64,000 bases of DNA from Caulobacteraceae bacterium (GTDB lineage Bacteria > Pseudomonadota > Alphaproteobacteria > Caulobacterales > Caulobacteraceae). The stretch covers positions 186,001 to 250,000 of the forward strand of contig CANJLQ010000003.1 in NCBI GenBank assembly GCA_947475735.1, in the 5' to 3' direction. A program made the translations under genes and the position numbers. This document shows, piece after piece, positions 28,734 to 36,380 of this stretch. The notes beneath the pieces are model-generated. The model worked only from the letters and a program-made list of their open reading frames with translations. It was not told the DNA's origin and ran no database searches. Within the stretch, counting starts at the first letter, position 1. Each line of letters opens with the position of its first letter.

Positions 28734-28996
28734 AGCCGGACGACCCGATACGGCGCGATCCAGGCCTCCACGGGCCGGATCGGCATCTCCCGCTCGCCCC
28801 GCTCATAGGCCCGCAGTGCCAGCATCAGGATCGCCAGCCTGAGCGGCGCCGGCGACGTCGAGGTCAGGCTCAGCCCCACCTCTCCCTCCACCCGGCTGCG
28901 CGCCGCATCGATCAGCGTCTGGATCAGCCCGTCCTCCGCGCCGTGCTCGACGCGCAGGAACAGCTTCGCCTCCGTGAGGCTCACGGGTGCGGTCAT
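28730..28996 (-). CDS. GTA head-tail connector, gp6-like (g6)
   Basis: 88 residues, all helical. SLTEAKLFLRVEHGAEDGLI and QTLIDAARSRVEGEVGLSL are the gp6/HK97 connector signature. Located directly after the capsid gene as in other GTA clusters. Confidence 0.9.
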   Translation of the reverse strand: MTAPVSLTEAKLFLRVEHGAEDGLIQTLIDAARSRVEGEVGLSLTSTSPAPLRLAILMLALRAYERGEREMPIRPVEAWIAPYRVVRL

Positions 28997-29028
28997 GGGA
29001 AACCCCTCGATTGTTGGAAGGATCGAGG

Positions 29029-29156
29029 CCTTAGGGCTTAGGAGTTAGGGCTTGGGGATCGTCCCTCGCCGCGCCTCACTAAGCCCTAAGCCCTACTCAC
29101 TAAGCCCTCGCGAGCCTCAGCTCGCGCTGAACTTCATCACCTTGCCCTCCGTGAGC
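29029..29156. repeat. TAAGCCC-type inverted repeat and a duplicated capsid 3' end
   Basis: AGGGCTTAGGAGTTAGGGCTT (29034-29054) pairs with AAGCCCTAAGCCCTACTCAC (29081 on). Then 29117-29140 repeats the last codons of the capsid gene: on the minus strand it reads KVMKFSAS then stop, next to the real KVMKFSVS stop at 29157. A similar AGCCCTACTCACCAAGCCCT motif lies at 35148-35167 beside the terminase gene. Confidence 0.75.
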
Positions 29157-30416
29157 TCAGCTCACGGAGAACTTCATGACTTTCAGGGCGTCGAAGTTCT
29201 GCACCCCGCCGCCGACCCGCTTGGTCGTGTAGAACAGCACATAGGGCTTGGCCGAATACGGGTCCCTCAGCACCCGCACCCCGGCCCGATCCACGATCAG
29301 ATACCCCCGCTGGAAGTCCCCGAACGCGATGGCGTGGCTGTTGGCCGCGATGTCCGGCATGGTCTCGATCTCGGTGACCGGATACCCCAGCAGCGACGCC
29401 GTCTCCCCCGCCCGCGTCGCTGGCGACCAGATGTAGTTTCCGTCCGCGTCCTTGAACTTCCTCACCGCCGACACGGTCTTGCGGTTCATCACGAACCGCC
29501 CGTTCGGCCGATACTCGGCCTTGGGCGCATAGATCAGGTCGATCAGCCGGTCGGTCGGGCTGGTCGCCGAGAACGCCCCCGCCGCGCCCGATGCCACATA
29601 GCCGATGTCACCCCAGGCGTGGCTCGCATCGGCCACGATCGAATAGCCCAGGAAGCCCTTGGGCTTGTTCGTGCCGTTGCCGGTCACGAAGGCCTCGGTC
29701 TCCTGCGCGGCGAAGGCGTCCTCGACCTCGCCGGCCAGCCACTCATCCAGATCGACCAGGGCGTCGTCCAGCAGCGCCTGGGTCGCCGCCGGATTGGCGT
29801 AGAGGTCCGCCGCCGGGAACTCGAGCAGCGCCAGCGTCGCCGGATCCGTCTCCGGCCGCGCCGCCGTCTCGGCGACCCAGCCCGAGGCGATCCCCGCCGT
29901 CGACACCGGCTTCTTGAACACGCCGGACGCCACGGTCCGGACCGTCGCGATCTCCCGCATCGGACTGGTCGCCATCAGCCGACGCTCGATCGCCCTTTCG
30001 GTCTCCGCCGGCACGACATAGCCGCCCGAGGTCGGCGCCGACGACAGCCCCGCCTTCACCTCCAGCCCCAGCTCCCGCCCTGTCCGCACATACCCCTCGA
30101 ACGCGGACTTCTCCTCCAATCCTCCCCCATCGGGGGAGGTGGATCGGCCGAAGGCCGAGACGGAGGGGGCAAGTCCGCCCTCCACCGCCGGACGCCGGCT
30201 CTCGCTCAGCGCCCGATCCAGCCGCGCCTGGGCCTGACCCACCGCCTGGTCGATCCGCGCCACCTTCTCCTCCAGCAGCGCGTCGGCCGAGGCCTTCTTC
30301 TCGATCTCGCTCAGCCGGGCGTCGTTGGCCCCTTTGAACGCCTCGAACGCCGCCATCATCTCGTGCAGCGCCGCCCGCGCCTCGGGCGATGCCGAAGCCG
30401 TCTTCGTCTCTTTCAT
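29157..30416 (-). CDS. GTA major capsid protein, HK97 family (g5), with repeat-encoded insert
   Basis: 419 residues. N-terminal coiled-coil (residues 1-75; MMAAFEAFKGANDARLSEIE), a delta-domain-like scaffold region, then the HK97 body: LSSAPTSGGYVVPAETERAI, ATSPMREIATVRTVASG, LAGEVEDAFAAQETEAFVTG and the C-terminal RVGGGVQNFDALKVMKFSVS. Residues about 80-99 (GLAPSVSAFGRSTSPDGGG) come from a palindromic half inserted in frame at the scaffold/body junction, where a prohead protease would cleave. It may thus be removed from the mature capsid. Confidence 0.93.
   Translation of the reverse strand: MKETKTASASPEARAALHEMMAAFEAFKGANDARLSEIEKKASADALLEEKVARIDQAVGQAQARLDRALSESRRPAVEGGLAPSVSAFGRSTSPDGGGLEEKSAFEGYVRTGRELGLEVKAGLSSAPTSGGYVVPAETERAIERRLMATSPMREIATVRTVASGVFKKPVSTAGIASGWVAETAARPETDPATLALLEFPAADLYANPAATQALLDDALVDLDEWLAGEVEDAFAAQETEAFVTGNGTNKPKGFLGYSIVADASHAWGDIGYVASGAAGAFSATSPTDRLIDLIYAPKAEYRPNGRFVMNRKTVSAVRKFKDADGNYIWSPATRAGETASLLGYPVTEIETMPDIAANSHAIAFGDFQRGYLIVDRAGVRVLRDPYSAKPYVLFYTTKRVGGGVQNFDALKVMKFSVS
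30118..30178. repeat. Single palindromic half, family C, inside the capsid gene
   Basis: AATCCTCCCCC/GGGGGAGG hairpin, CGGCCGAAGGCCG hairpin, then GGAGGGGGCAAGTCCGCC. Encodes about 20 residues without stop in the capsid frame. Compare 27538-27592 and 42611-42668. Confidence 0.82.
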
Positions 30417-30430
30417 GGTTTCCCCTTGTT

Positions 30431-30503
30431 CTCCCTTTCCCGGCCGGGAGAGGGCTTGAGCACACGACCGCGCGCGGTCGTCCTTGTGCGAAAGGGTGAG
30501 GGG
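30431..30503. repeat. Palindromic half, family A copy 2
   Basis: TCTCCCTTTCCCGGCCGGGAGAGGG, split as hairpin halves, then CTTGAGCACACGACCGCGCG, CGGTCGTCCTTGTGCG and AAAGGGTGAGG. Nearly the same as 10734-10803. It lies between the capsid gene and a divergent plus-strand gene. Confidence 0.8.
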
Positions 30504-30574
30504 CCGGTCTTTCCCGCTTCCCTCGAAACCCAGTTCGCGCCAGTCTCCCCCGGGTTCACCAGGGGGATCTCAGA

Positions 30575-31132
30575 ATGCGTCTATCGACACTCGCCGTTCT
30601 CGCGGGCCTGGCCCTGAACGCCGCCTCACCGACCTTGGCCCAGACCCCGCCCGCGCCTGCGGCCACCAGCGCCCCGGCACCCGCCCCCGCCGACGTGGCC
30701 TCCGCCGACGCCATCCTCGCGGCCCTGTACGACGTCATCTCCGGCGACGCCGGCGTGCCCCGCGACTGGAACCGCTTCCGCAGCCTGTTCCACCCCTCGG
30801 CCCGCCTCATGCCCATCGGCATTCCGGCGACCGGCCCGGCCACCGCCACGGCGCTGAGCCCCGAGGACTACATCACCCGCGCCGAGCCCGCCCTGATGCG
30901 CGGTTTCCACGAGCGAGAGATCGCCCGCCGCACCGACACCTTCGGCCGAATGACCCACGTCTTCTCAACCTACGACAGCCGTCGCGCGTCCACCGACACC
31001 GAACCCTTCGCCCGCGGCATCAACTCCATCCAGCTGTTCGACGACGGTACCCGCTGGTGGATCCTCAGCGTCTACTGGCAGGGCGAAACACCCACGATCC
31101 AACTGCCGCCCGAGTATCTGCCGACACCCTGA
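30575..31132 (+). CDS. Exported protein with NTF2/SnoaL-like domain
   Basis: 185 residues. Signal peptide at 1-22 (ending LAQ), then a Pro/Ala-rich linker. Residues 45-180 (ADAILAALYDVISGDAGVPR, FRSLFHPSARLMPIGIP, FHEREIARRTDTFGRMTHVF, RGINSIQLFDDGTRWWILSV) look like an NTF2/SnoaL-type cone fold often annotated as nuclear transport factor 2 family. It lies in opposite orientation between the capsid and protease genes. The order capsid-protease is contiguous in standard GTAs, so this is an insertion. Confidence 0.78.
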   Translation: MRLSTLAVLAGLALNAASPTLAQTPPAPAATSAPAPAPADVASADAILAALYDVISGDAGVPRDWNRFRSLFHPSARLMPIGIPATGPATATALSPEDYITRAEPALMRGFHEREIARRTDTFGRMTHVFSTYDSRRASTDTEPFARGINSIQLFDDGTRWWILSVYWQGETPTIQLPPEYLPTP

Positions 31133-31256
31133 ACCGCGCCCCGGGCAGCATCTGAGTCACAGCCGTTCTCCGGGAACACACAGCGCCGACGTCGGACCTG
31201 TCCAAGGTCAGCCAGGCGTGAATTGCGGGGTGAGCGACTTCGCGTTATCGCGGTGC

Positions 31257-31577
31257 ATGACCTTGAGGGTGCCAGTTCGCGAGCTTGTCGAGCGCCATGA
31301 TCTTGTCTTGTCCGACGATGTCTCAGGCGAGACACTGGCGTGGGCAGAGACACTGATCCTGTCTTTCAGTCGCCCCGCACAGGATGATGAGGCAGCGATG
31401 CTTCTTGGGTTGCTGTCGCGATCTGATGACGACTGCTACGGGCTCAACTGGTCGATCATGCACTTTATCGAAACAGCGCCGAACTGGCCTGATTGGTCGG
31501 TTCTGGCGACCGTGGAAGGCGAATGGGCCGCGCGCTTGAGGACCGGGGCTCTGAACGCTGGCCACCGGCATCCGTGA
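31257..31577 (+). CDS. Small protein of unknown function inside the GTA cluster
   Basis: 106 residues from the ATG at 31257 (MTLRVPVRELVERHDLVLSD). No family recognised. Acidic with helix-forming segments and several Trp (LAWAETLILSFSRPAQDDEA, CYGLNWSIMHFIETAPNWPD). The size and composition resemble small immunity-type or SMI1-like proteins, but no motif supports this. Base composition is visibly less GC-rich than the GTA genes, in line with recent arrival. Convergent with the prohead protease. Confidence 0.6.
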   Translation: MTLRVPVRELVERHDLVLSDDVSGETLAWAETLILSFSRPAQDDEAAMLLGLLSRSDDDCYGLNWSIMHFIETAPNWPDWSVLATVEGEWAARLRTGALNAGHRHP

Positions 31578-31601
31578 ACTTCGGCGACGGGTCGAAAGGC
31601 G

Positions 31602-32087
31602 TTATTCGCTCACGACCCGAAACCGCGCCCCCGGCAGCATCGGGAAGGTCACCAGCGACACCTCCCACAGCTCCACGCCCGACAGCACCCTCAGCCGCCC
31701 GTCCCGTCGTGCCCTTGCCGTGCGAAACCCGATCGACAGCCCGTCCAGCGCGCCGGCCCGGCTCAGCGCCTGGGCATAGCGCGCCTCGGCCGACCAGTCG
31801 GCGATCCGTCCCCGGACGAACAGGCCCCGCTCGTCCTCGACCACCGCGTCCCAGACCCCGACCACGGCTCGACTCTCGTGTTGATGCAGCATCCGCACCC
31901 CGCACGCGCCCGTCCGCCTCAGGCTGTCGGCGAAGGCCCCCCTGGCCACCACATCCCCGTTCAGGTCGGCCACGCCCCACAGGGAGGCATAGCCCTGGAT
32001 CGTCAGGGTCGAGGGTCGGGGGTCCAGGGTCGATCCCTCATTGCAGCCGTCCCCCTCGTCCCTCGACCTTCGTCCCCCGACCCTCAC
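31602..32087 (-). CDS. GTA prohead protease (g4)
   Basis: 161 residues, caudovirus prohead protease (U35 family). The core begins LTIQGYASLWGVADLNGDVV; the catalytic His is in MLHQHESRAVVGVWD and the Ser in GLSIGFRTARARRDG. The best start is GTG at 32087, which overlaps the preceding stop (GTGA); an ATG far upstream would cover another gene. The first 28 residues are encoded by a 12-bp-arm inverted repeat and are not conserved-looking. Cleaves the capsid scaffold domain during maturation. Confidence 0.85.
   Translation of the reverse strand: MRVGGRRSRDEGDGCNEGSTLDPRPSTLTIQGYASLWGVADLNGDVVARGAFADSLRRTGACGVRMLHQHESRAVVGVWDAVVEDERGLFVRGRIADWSAEARYAQALSRAGALDGLSIGFRTARARRDGRLRVLSGVELWEVSLVTFPMLPGARFRVVSE
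32011..32085. repeat. Inverted repeat within the N-terminus of the prohead protease
   Basis: GAGGGTCGGGGG (32011-32022) and its perfect inverse CCCCCGACCCTC (32074-32085), with further GTCGAGGG/CCCTCGAC pairing inside. It covers the 5' end of g4 and reaches the overlap with the gene before it. Confidence 0.75.
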
Positions 32088-32314
32088 AGTCCGTCCTCCA
32101 GCCGCGTCTCGATCCGGACCAGCGCCGCCAGCGTCGCCAGCCCCTGCTCCTCCAGCCGCGCCAGCCGCTCGGCCACCAGCCTCTGCTCGCCGACCCGCGC
32201 CTCCAGCGTCCCGATCCGCGCCGCCGCGCCCCCGGCCCACACCAGGCCCGCGATCGTCTGCACCACCAGGGCGACGCCCAACGCGACCGCCAGCTTCTTC
32301 AGGTCCTCGCTCAT
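32084..32314 (-). CDS. Small GTA protein with TM helix and coiled coil (g3.5-like)
   Basis: 76 residues: a membrane helix (KLAVALGVALVVQTIAGLVW) then a coiled coil (TLEARVGEQRLVAERLARLE). It has ATGA overlap with the portal gene and GTGA overlap with the protease gene. The position fits the small g3.5 gene of GTA clusters, of unknown role. Confidence 0.78.
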   Translation of the reverse strand: MSEDLKKLAVALGVALVVQTIAGLVWAGGAAARIGTLEARVGEQRLVAERLARLEEQGLATLAALVRIETRLEDGL

Positions 32315-33483
32315 GCGCCCACTCCCGCCATCCGCCGCCGCTCCTCATCCGTCAGGAAGGACGCCGCGTTCAGCCGCGCCCACAGCGCGTCGCGCTCGGG
32401 CTGCAGCGCCGGCACCGCGTCCAGGTCCGGCAGGATCTCCACCCCCTCGAACCGCCCACCGAGCCACCCCGTCAGCGCGCCTGCCGTCTTCCGGACCAGC
32501 GGCACGACAGTCCCCCGCCAGAAGGCCGCATTGGCCTCGCGATAGTTTGCATAGGTCGCGTCACCCGGAATCCCCAGCAGCTGCGGCGGCACCCCGAACG
32601 CCAGAGCGATCTCGCGCGCCGCCGCGTGTTTCCCTGCGATGAAGTCCATGTCCGCTGGCGTCATCGACATCGGCTTCCAGTCCAGCCCGCCTTCCAGCAC
32701 CAGCGGCCGCCCCGCGTTGCCCGCCCCCGAATGCGCCTCCGACAACTCGGCCTTCAGCGCCGCGAACTGCGCCTCGGTCAGCCGCTCTCCGTCGCGCCCG
32801 TCGAACACCAGCGCCCCGCTCGGCCGCGCCGCATTGTCCAGCAGCGCCTTGTTCCAGGCCCCTGAGGCATTGTGCACATCGATCGCGAACGCCGCCGCCT
32901 CGATCGGCGAGAAGCCGTAATGATCGTCCGTCGGATGCCACAGCTTCAGATGCATGATCGGCGACCACCCGTCCGCCGCCCGCCCGATCCGCACCGATCG
33001 TCCGCCGACGGAGTATTCATAGGCTTCCGGCCATCCCGCCTTGCCCGGAATGACCGTCACCCGGTCGGGCCGCAGGGTCCACAGCTCCTCCGGTGGCCCG
33101 TCGCCGACGGCCTCCGCATAGGCGTTCCCCGCCGTCTGCAGGGCCCCGTACAGCCCCTCCAGCCACTCCGCGCCCGACTGCTCCGGGTTGGGCTTTCGCA
33201 TCAGCAGCGCGACCCGATGCCCGTCGTCCCGCGCTCCGTCCACGAAGACCGCGAGGGGCGTCGCCGCGCAAGCCTCGGCGATCATCCGCACGCAGCGATA
33301 GGCCACCGCGTTCCTGGCGAACCCCTCGCTGGCCAGGCTGGCATAGTCCCTCGGCGTCCACCTCGGCCGCCCCGCCCCGGTCAGGGCGATCAGGGGCCCG
33401 CTGCGGCTGTCCTTGATCTCGGGCGCACCCTTGGCAGGCACACCCGTTCGCCCGCGCCCGAAGGGCCAGGTCATCGTCGCCAT
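32311..33483 (-). CDS. GTA portal protein (g3)
   Basis: 390 residues, HK97-type portal. ARNAVAYRCVRMIAEACAAT, MRKPNPEQSGAEWLEGLYGA, the clip/crown region (GNAYAEAVGDGPPEELWTLR), and IALAFGVPPQLLGIPGDATY are family hallmarks. Start at ATG 33483 (MATMTWPFGRG); a second ATG three codons later is possible. Forms the dodecameric ring through which DNA passes. Confidence 0.94.
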   Translation of the reverse strand: MATMTWPFGRGRTGVPAKGAPEIKDSRSGPLIALTGAGRPRWTPRDYASLASEGFARNAVAYRCVRMIAEACAATPLAVFVDGARDDGHRVALLMRKPNPEQSGAEWLEGLYGALQTAGNAYAEAVGDGPPEELWTLRPDRVTVIPGKAGWPEAYEYSVGGRSVRIGRAADGWSPIMHLKLWHPTDDHYGFSPIEAAAFAIDVHNASGAWNKALLDNAARPSGALVFDGRDGERLTEAQFAALKAELSEAHSGAGNAGRPLVLEGGLDWKPMSMTPADMDFIAGKHAAAREIALAFGVPPQLLGIPGDATYANYREANAAFWRGTVVPLVRKTAGALTGWLGGRFEGVEILPDLDAVPALQPERDALWARLNAASFLTDEERRRMAGVGA

Positions 33484-33512
33484 CTCGGCTCCTTCGTCTT
33501 GTTGAGTGGGGT

Positions 33513-34568
33513 TCAGGCGATCCGTCGACGGATCAGGGCCGCGACCTTGCCGTAGCCCTGGGTCGAGGGATGCAGACTGTCGATCATGTCCCCCGCCGCC
33601 GTCGCCTGCGCCAGGTTCCCAAGCGCCAGCCCCAGGTCCAGCGGCTGAACCAGACCGTTCAAGGTCGCCAGGTCCCTCAGATACTGGGCGAACGTCGGCC
33701 GGTTGCCGCTCCCGGTGTTGATCGGAATGGTCAGCAGCACGTCCGACCCGACCGCCACCGCCCGGTCGATCACCGTCTGCACCGAGGCCTTCCACGGCGT
33801 CTCCGCCGTCGGCGTCCCGCCCCAGTCGTTGATCCCGACGTTGTAGATCAGCAGGTCGGGCGCCAGCACATCCAGCGTGTCCGCCGGTCCGAACCCGACC
33901 CCCGTGAAATCCGCCGCCCTCCAGCCCGACACTCCGGCGTTCATCACGCTGATGCCCGTCGCCGTGTCATGGCAATCCAGCCCGACATGGCCGCTGGTGT
34001 TCAGGGCCACCAGCGAGACTGCATGGGCCCCTCGCGCCAGCCCCGCCTGATCGCAGGTCACGGTCCGCTTGCCGACCGTCGTCCCAAACGCTCCGGTCAC
34101 CACGACCGGCGTCCCAGCCCCGATCGTCACCCGGATCGACGTCGCGCCGTACAGGAACAGATCGACCGCCTCGAACGGCAGTTGCGGCGTGAACACCATC
34201 GGGTTCGCCGTGACTGTCAGGTTGCGATAGAAGCCCCCGCCCAGCCCCTTGGTCGTGTCCGCCGCCCAGCCGGCACCGCGCACCATCCGACTGTCATAGG
34301 TCGCTCCCAGGCCGGCGTCGGAGAAGAACCCCGTCTCGCGCGCCCCGCGCCAGCCCATCTGCTCGGCCAGCTGCCGGGGCCAGGCGCCGCTGCGTCCCGG
34401 CGCGCCGTATCCGGACGTGGTCGAATCGCCGAAACAGACGACCTTCGCCCGTCCCCGACCGCTCTGCGCCCGCCTCACCGCCGCCGACCAGCGGGGCAGG
34501 CCGGGCGCGCTGAACCGCGCCGCGCTGGCCCCCGCCGGCGCGACCTCGGCCAAACTCAAGCCAGGCAT
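33513..34568 (-). CDS. SGNH/GDSL hydrolase, probable GTA head-spike component
   Basis: 351 residues. SGNH blocks: VVCFGDSTTSGYG (block I Ser), then a central beta domain, LLIYNVGINDWG (block III Asn) and DSLHPSTQGYGK (block V Asp-His). Such enzymes deacetylate polysaccharide. The start overlaps the spike-base gene stop by one base (TGATG). In R. capsulatus the head spikes GhsA/GhsB help bind the recipient capsule; here a hydrolase sits in the position of the spike tip, suggesting capsule modification. The N-terminal 60 residues resemble a collar or anchor. Confidence 0.82.
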   Translation of the reverse strand: MPGLSLAEVAPAGASAARFSAPGLPRWSAAVRRAQSGRGRAKVVCFGDSTTSGYGAPGRSGAWPRQLAEQMGWRGARETGFFSDAGLGATYDSRMVRGAGWAADTTKGLGGGFYRNLTVTANPMVFTPQLPFEAVDLFLYGATSIRVTIGAGTPVVVTGAFGTTVGKRTVTCDQAGLARGAHAVSLVALNTSGHVGLDCHDTATGISVMNAGVSGWRAADFTGVGFGPADTLDVLAPDLLIYNVGINDWGGTPTAETPWKASVQTVIDRAVAVGSDVLLTIPINTGSGNRPTFAQYLRDLATLNGLVQPLDLGLALGNLAQATAAGDMIDSLHPSTQGYGKVAALIRRRIA

Positions 34569-34840
34569 CAGTCGAACAGCGCCACGATCGCCGTCGCCGT
34601 CGTTCCGGTCGCCAGGACCCGGCTGACCTGCACCGGCAGATACCCGATCGGATGCGCGGTCAGCGTCACCGCCGCCCCGCCCCCCGCCGGCTGGATCCGC
34701 ACGTCCCCCGGCCCGCCGACATACAGGCTCTTGGCCACCACGGTCAGATCGACCGTATCGCTCGGCGTCACGGCCACGGCCCGTCTGGCGGGCGCTGACG
34801 CAGACGCGGCGTGCTCCGAATAGTCGTCGATGATGGGCAT
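34568..34840 (-). CDS. GTA head-spike base protein (rcc01079/GhsA-like)
   Basis: 90 residues, beta-rich. RRAVAVTPSDTVDLTVVAKS, LYVGGPGDVRIQPAGGGAAV and GYLPVQVSRVLATGTTA match the family named after the R. capsulatus spike base protein. There it is encoded away from the main GTA cluster; here it lies between terminase and portal. Co-translated with the SGNH gene. Confidence 0.8.
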   Translation of the reverse strand: MPIIDDYSEHAASASAPARRAVAVTPSDTVDLTVVAKSLYVGGPGDVRIQPAGGGAAVTLTAHPIGYLPVQVSRVLATGTTATAIVALFD

Positions 34841-35165
34841 GGGCTGGTCTTCCTGATTGGCGTTGAAAGGTGTTTGTCCCTCGTGCGCGGTGCGGCATGC
34901 GGGCCCGGATTGTCATCCCGGCCGGAGCGCAGCGGAGAGCCGGGACGCAGCGTCACCTGGTAGAGTCAGGCCCGGCCTTCGAGCCGGGCCACGGGTTCAC
35001 CGACCCGGCGCGTTGAAGCCGTCACCCGGTTCGTCCCTTCGGGCCGACCGGGAGCTTCGTAGAACTTGAATCAGGCCGTCCCGGCTCTCCGCTGCGCTTC
35101 GGCCGGGATGACAACCGTGCCTCACCCTGTGGTCGGGATGACGCCGAGCCCTACTCACCAAGCCC
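34841..35165. repeat. 325-bp gap with a 36-bp inverted repeat (family D)
   Basis: Arms 34911-34946 (TGTCATCCCGGCCGGAGCGC and on) and 35078-35113, 35 of 36 bases matching in inverted order. Between them are shorter hairpins such as CCCGGCCTTCGAGCCGGG. The right flank has AGCCCTACTCACCAAGCCCT (35148-35167). No gene was found. It separates terminase from the spike genes. Confidence 0.8.
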
Positions 35166-36380
35166 TCACAGCACCCGCACCCTCGGCCGCCCCGGCCGCT
35201 TCAGCAGCAGCTCGCTCAACGCCCACACCAGGGCATCCGCCCGGTCCGGGCTGCGCCGCGTGTCGTCGGCCCCCAGCGCCATCAGCTCCTCGGACAGCTC
35301 GGGAAACTCCCCGCAGTGAACCACCCGTCCCTGTTCATACAGGGCCGCCACCGGCTCGGCCCGGGCGCGCTTGCTGCGGCTGGCGTGCACCAGCCGGATC
35401 GGCACGGCGCACCCCGCCTGCTCCAGCACGGTGCGCACCATCTCCCCGCCCTGGTTGGCCTCGGCCACTACGGCGTCAGCCCCGAATTCCGCCGCCACGG
35501 CCACCACGCGCCGACCCCATCCCAGGGGGCTCAGCCCCCGCTGCGACCGGTCCGCCAGCACGAACCCGCGCCCCTCCAGCTTCCCGGCCGCGACGATCCC
35601 GCAGGCGTCGCCATGCGCGCTCGCCGGCGGATCGACCGCGACCACGATCTTCTCCAGCCGCCCGGGCCGCTCGCCCTTCGCCCGCGCCAGATCCTCGGCC
35701 TGGAACAGCGCGCCGTCGCTCTCGACGACCAGCCCCTCCAGTTCCTGAGCCTCCAGCCGCGTCCCGGCATACAGCCGCCGCACATGGCTCAGAAAGCCGG
35801 GCGACAGGTTCTCCGCATTGGCCTCGGTCCCGCCCCGGCTGTCGACCAGACCTGGCTCGGCCATCAGCCGCCTCAGCGCCGGCATCGGCCTTGGCGTCGT
35901 CGTCACCACCAGCCTCGGCGCCTCGCCCAGCCTCAGCCCGAACCTCAGGTTCGAGATCACCCGCTCGGGCTCGCGCCAGGCGCAGAACTCGTCGGCCCAG
36001 GCCGCGTGGAACTGGGGCCCTCTCAGACTGTCCGGGTCCTCCGCCGAAAAGGCATAGGCCACGCTGTCGTTGTTCCAGACCAGCCGCTTGCGCCCAGCCT
36101 CCCAGCGCGGCCGATCGATCGGAGCCGCGAGGGCCTTCACTCCGGACGGCCCCTCAACCATAACCTCGCGCACATCGTGCAGCGCCGGCCCCACCAGGGC
36201 CAGCGTCAGCCCCCCGGTCTTCCTCGCCAGCTCATGCAGCCAGAAGGCCCCCGCGAAGGTCTTGCCCGCCCCCCGCCCCCCCAGCATCAGCCAGGTGCGC
36301 CAGTCGCACGTCGGTGTCTTCTGATGCGGCGCCAGGACCGGATTGCCCGCCATCCAGGTCCGCACGTCCGTCTCGTCCAT
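35166..36380 (-). CDS. GTA large terminase (g2)
   Basis: 404 residues from the ATG at 36380. N-terminal ATPase: DWRTWLMLGGRGAGKTFAGA (Walker A), LALVGPALHDVREVMVEG, and the Walker B-like FHAAWADEFCAWRE. C-terminal nuclease: VVAVDPPASAHGDACGIV, AVVAEANQGGEMVRTVLEQA and ADDTRRSPDRADALVWALSE. Packages host DNA. The reading frame is open further upstream, so a longer form overlapping the small terminase is possible, but the family usually starts 30-40 residues before DWRTW. Confidence 0.93.
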   Translation of the reverse strand: MDETDVRTWMAGNPVLAPHQKTPTCDWRTWLMLGGRGAGKTFAGAFWLHELARKTGGLTLALVGPALHDVREVMVEGPSGVKALAAPIDRPRWEAGRKRLVWNNDSVAYAFSAEDPDSLRGPQFHAAWADEFCAWREPERVISNLRFGLRLGEAPRLVVTTTPRPMPALRRLMAEPGLVDSRGGTEANAENLSPGFLSHVRRLYAGTRLEAQELEGLVVESDGALFQAEDLARAKGERPGRLEKIVVAVDPPASAHGDACGIVAAGKLEGRGFVLADRSQRGLSPLGWGRRVVAVAAEFGADAVVAEANQGGEMVRTVLEQAGCAVPIRLVHASRSKRARAEPVAALYEQGRVVHCGEFPELSEELMALGADDTRRSPDRADALVWALSELLLKRPGRPRVRVL

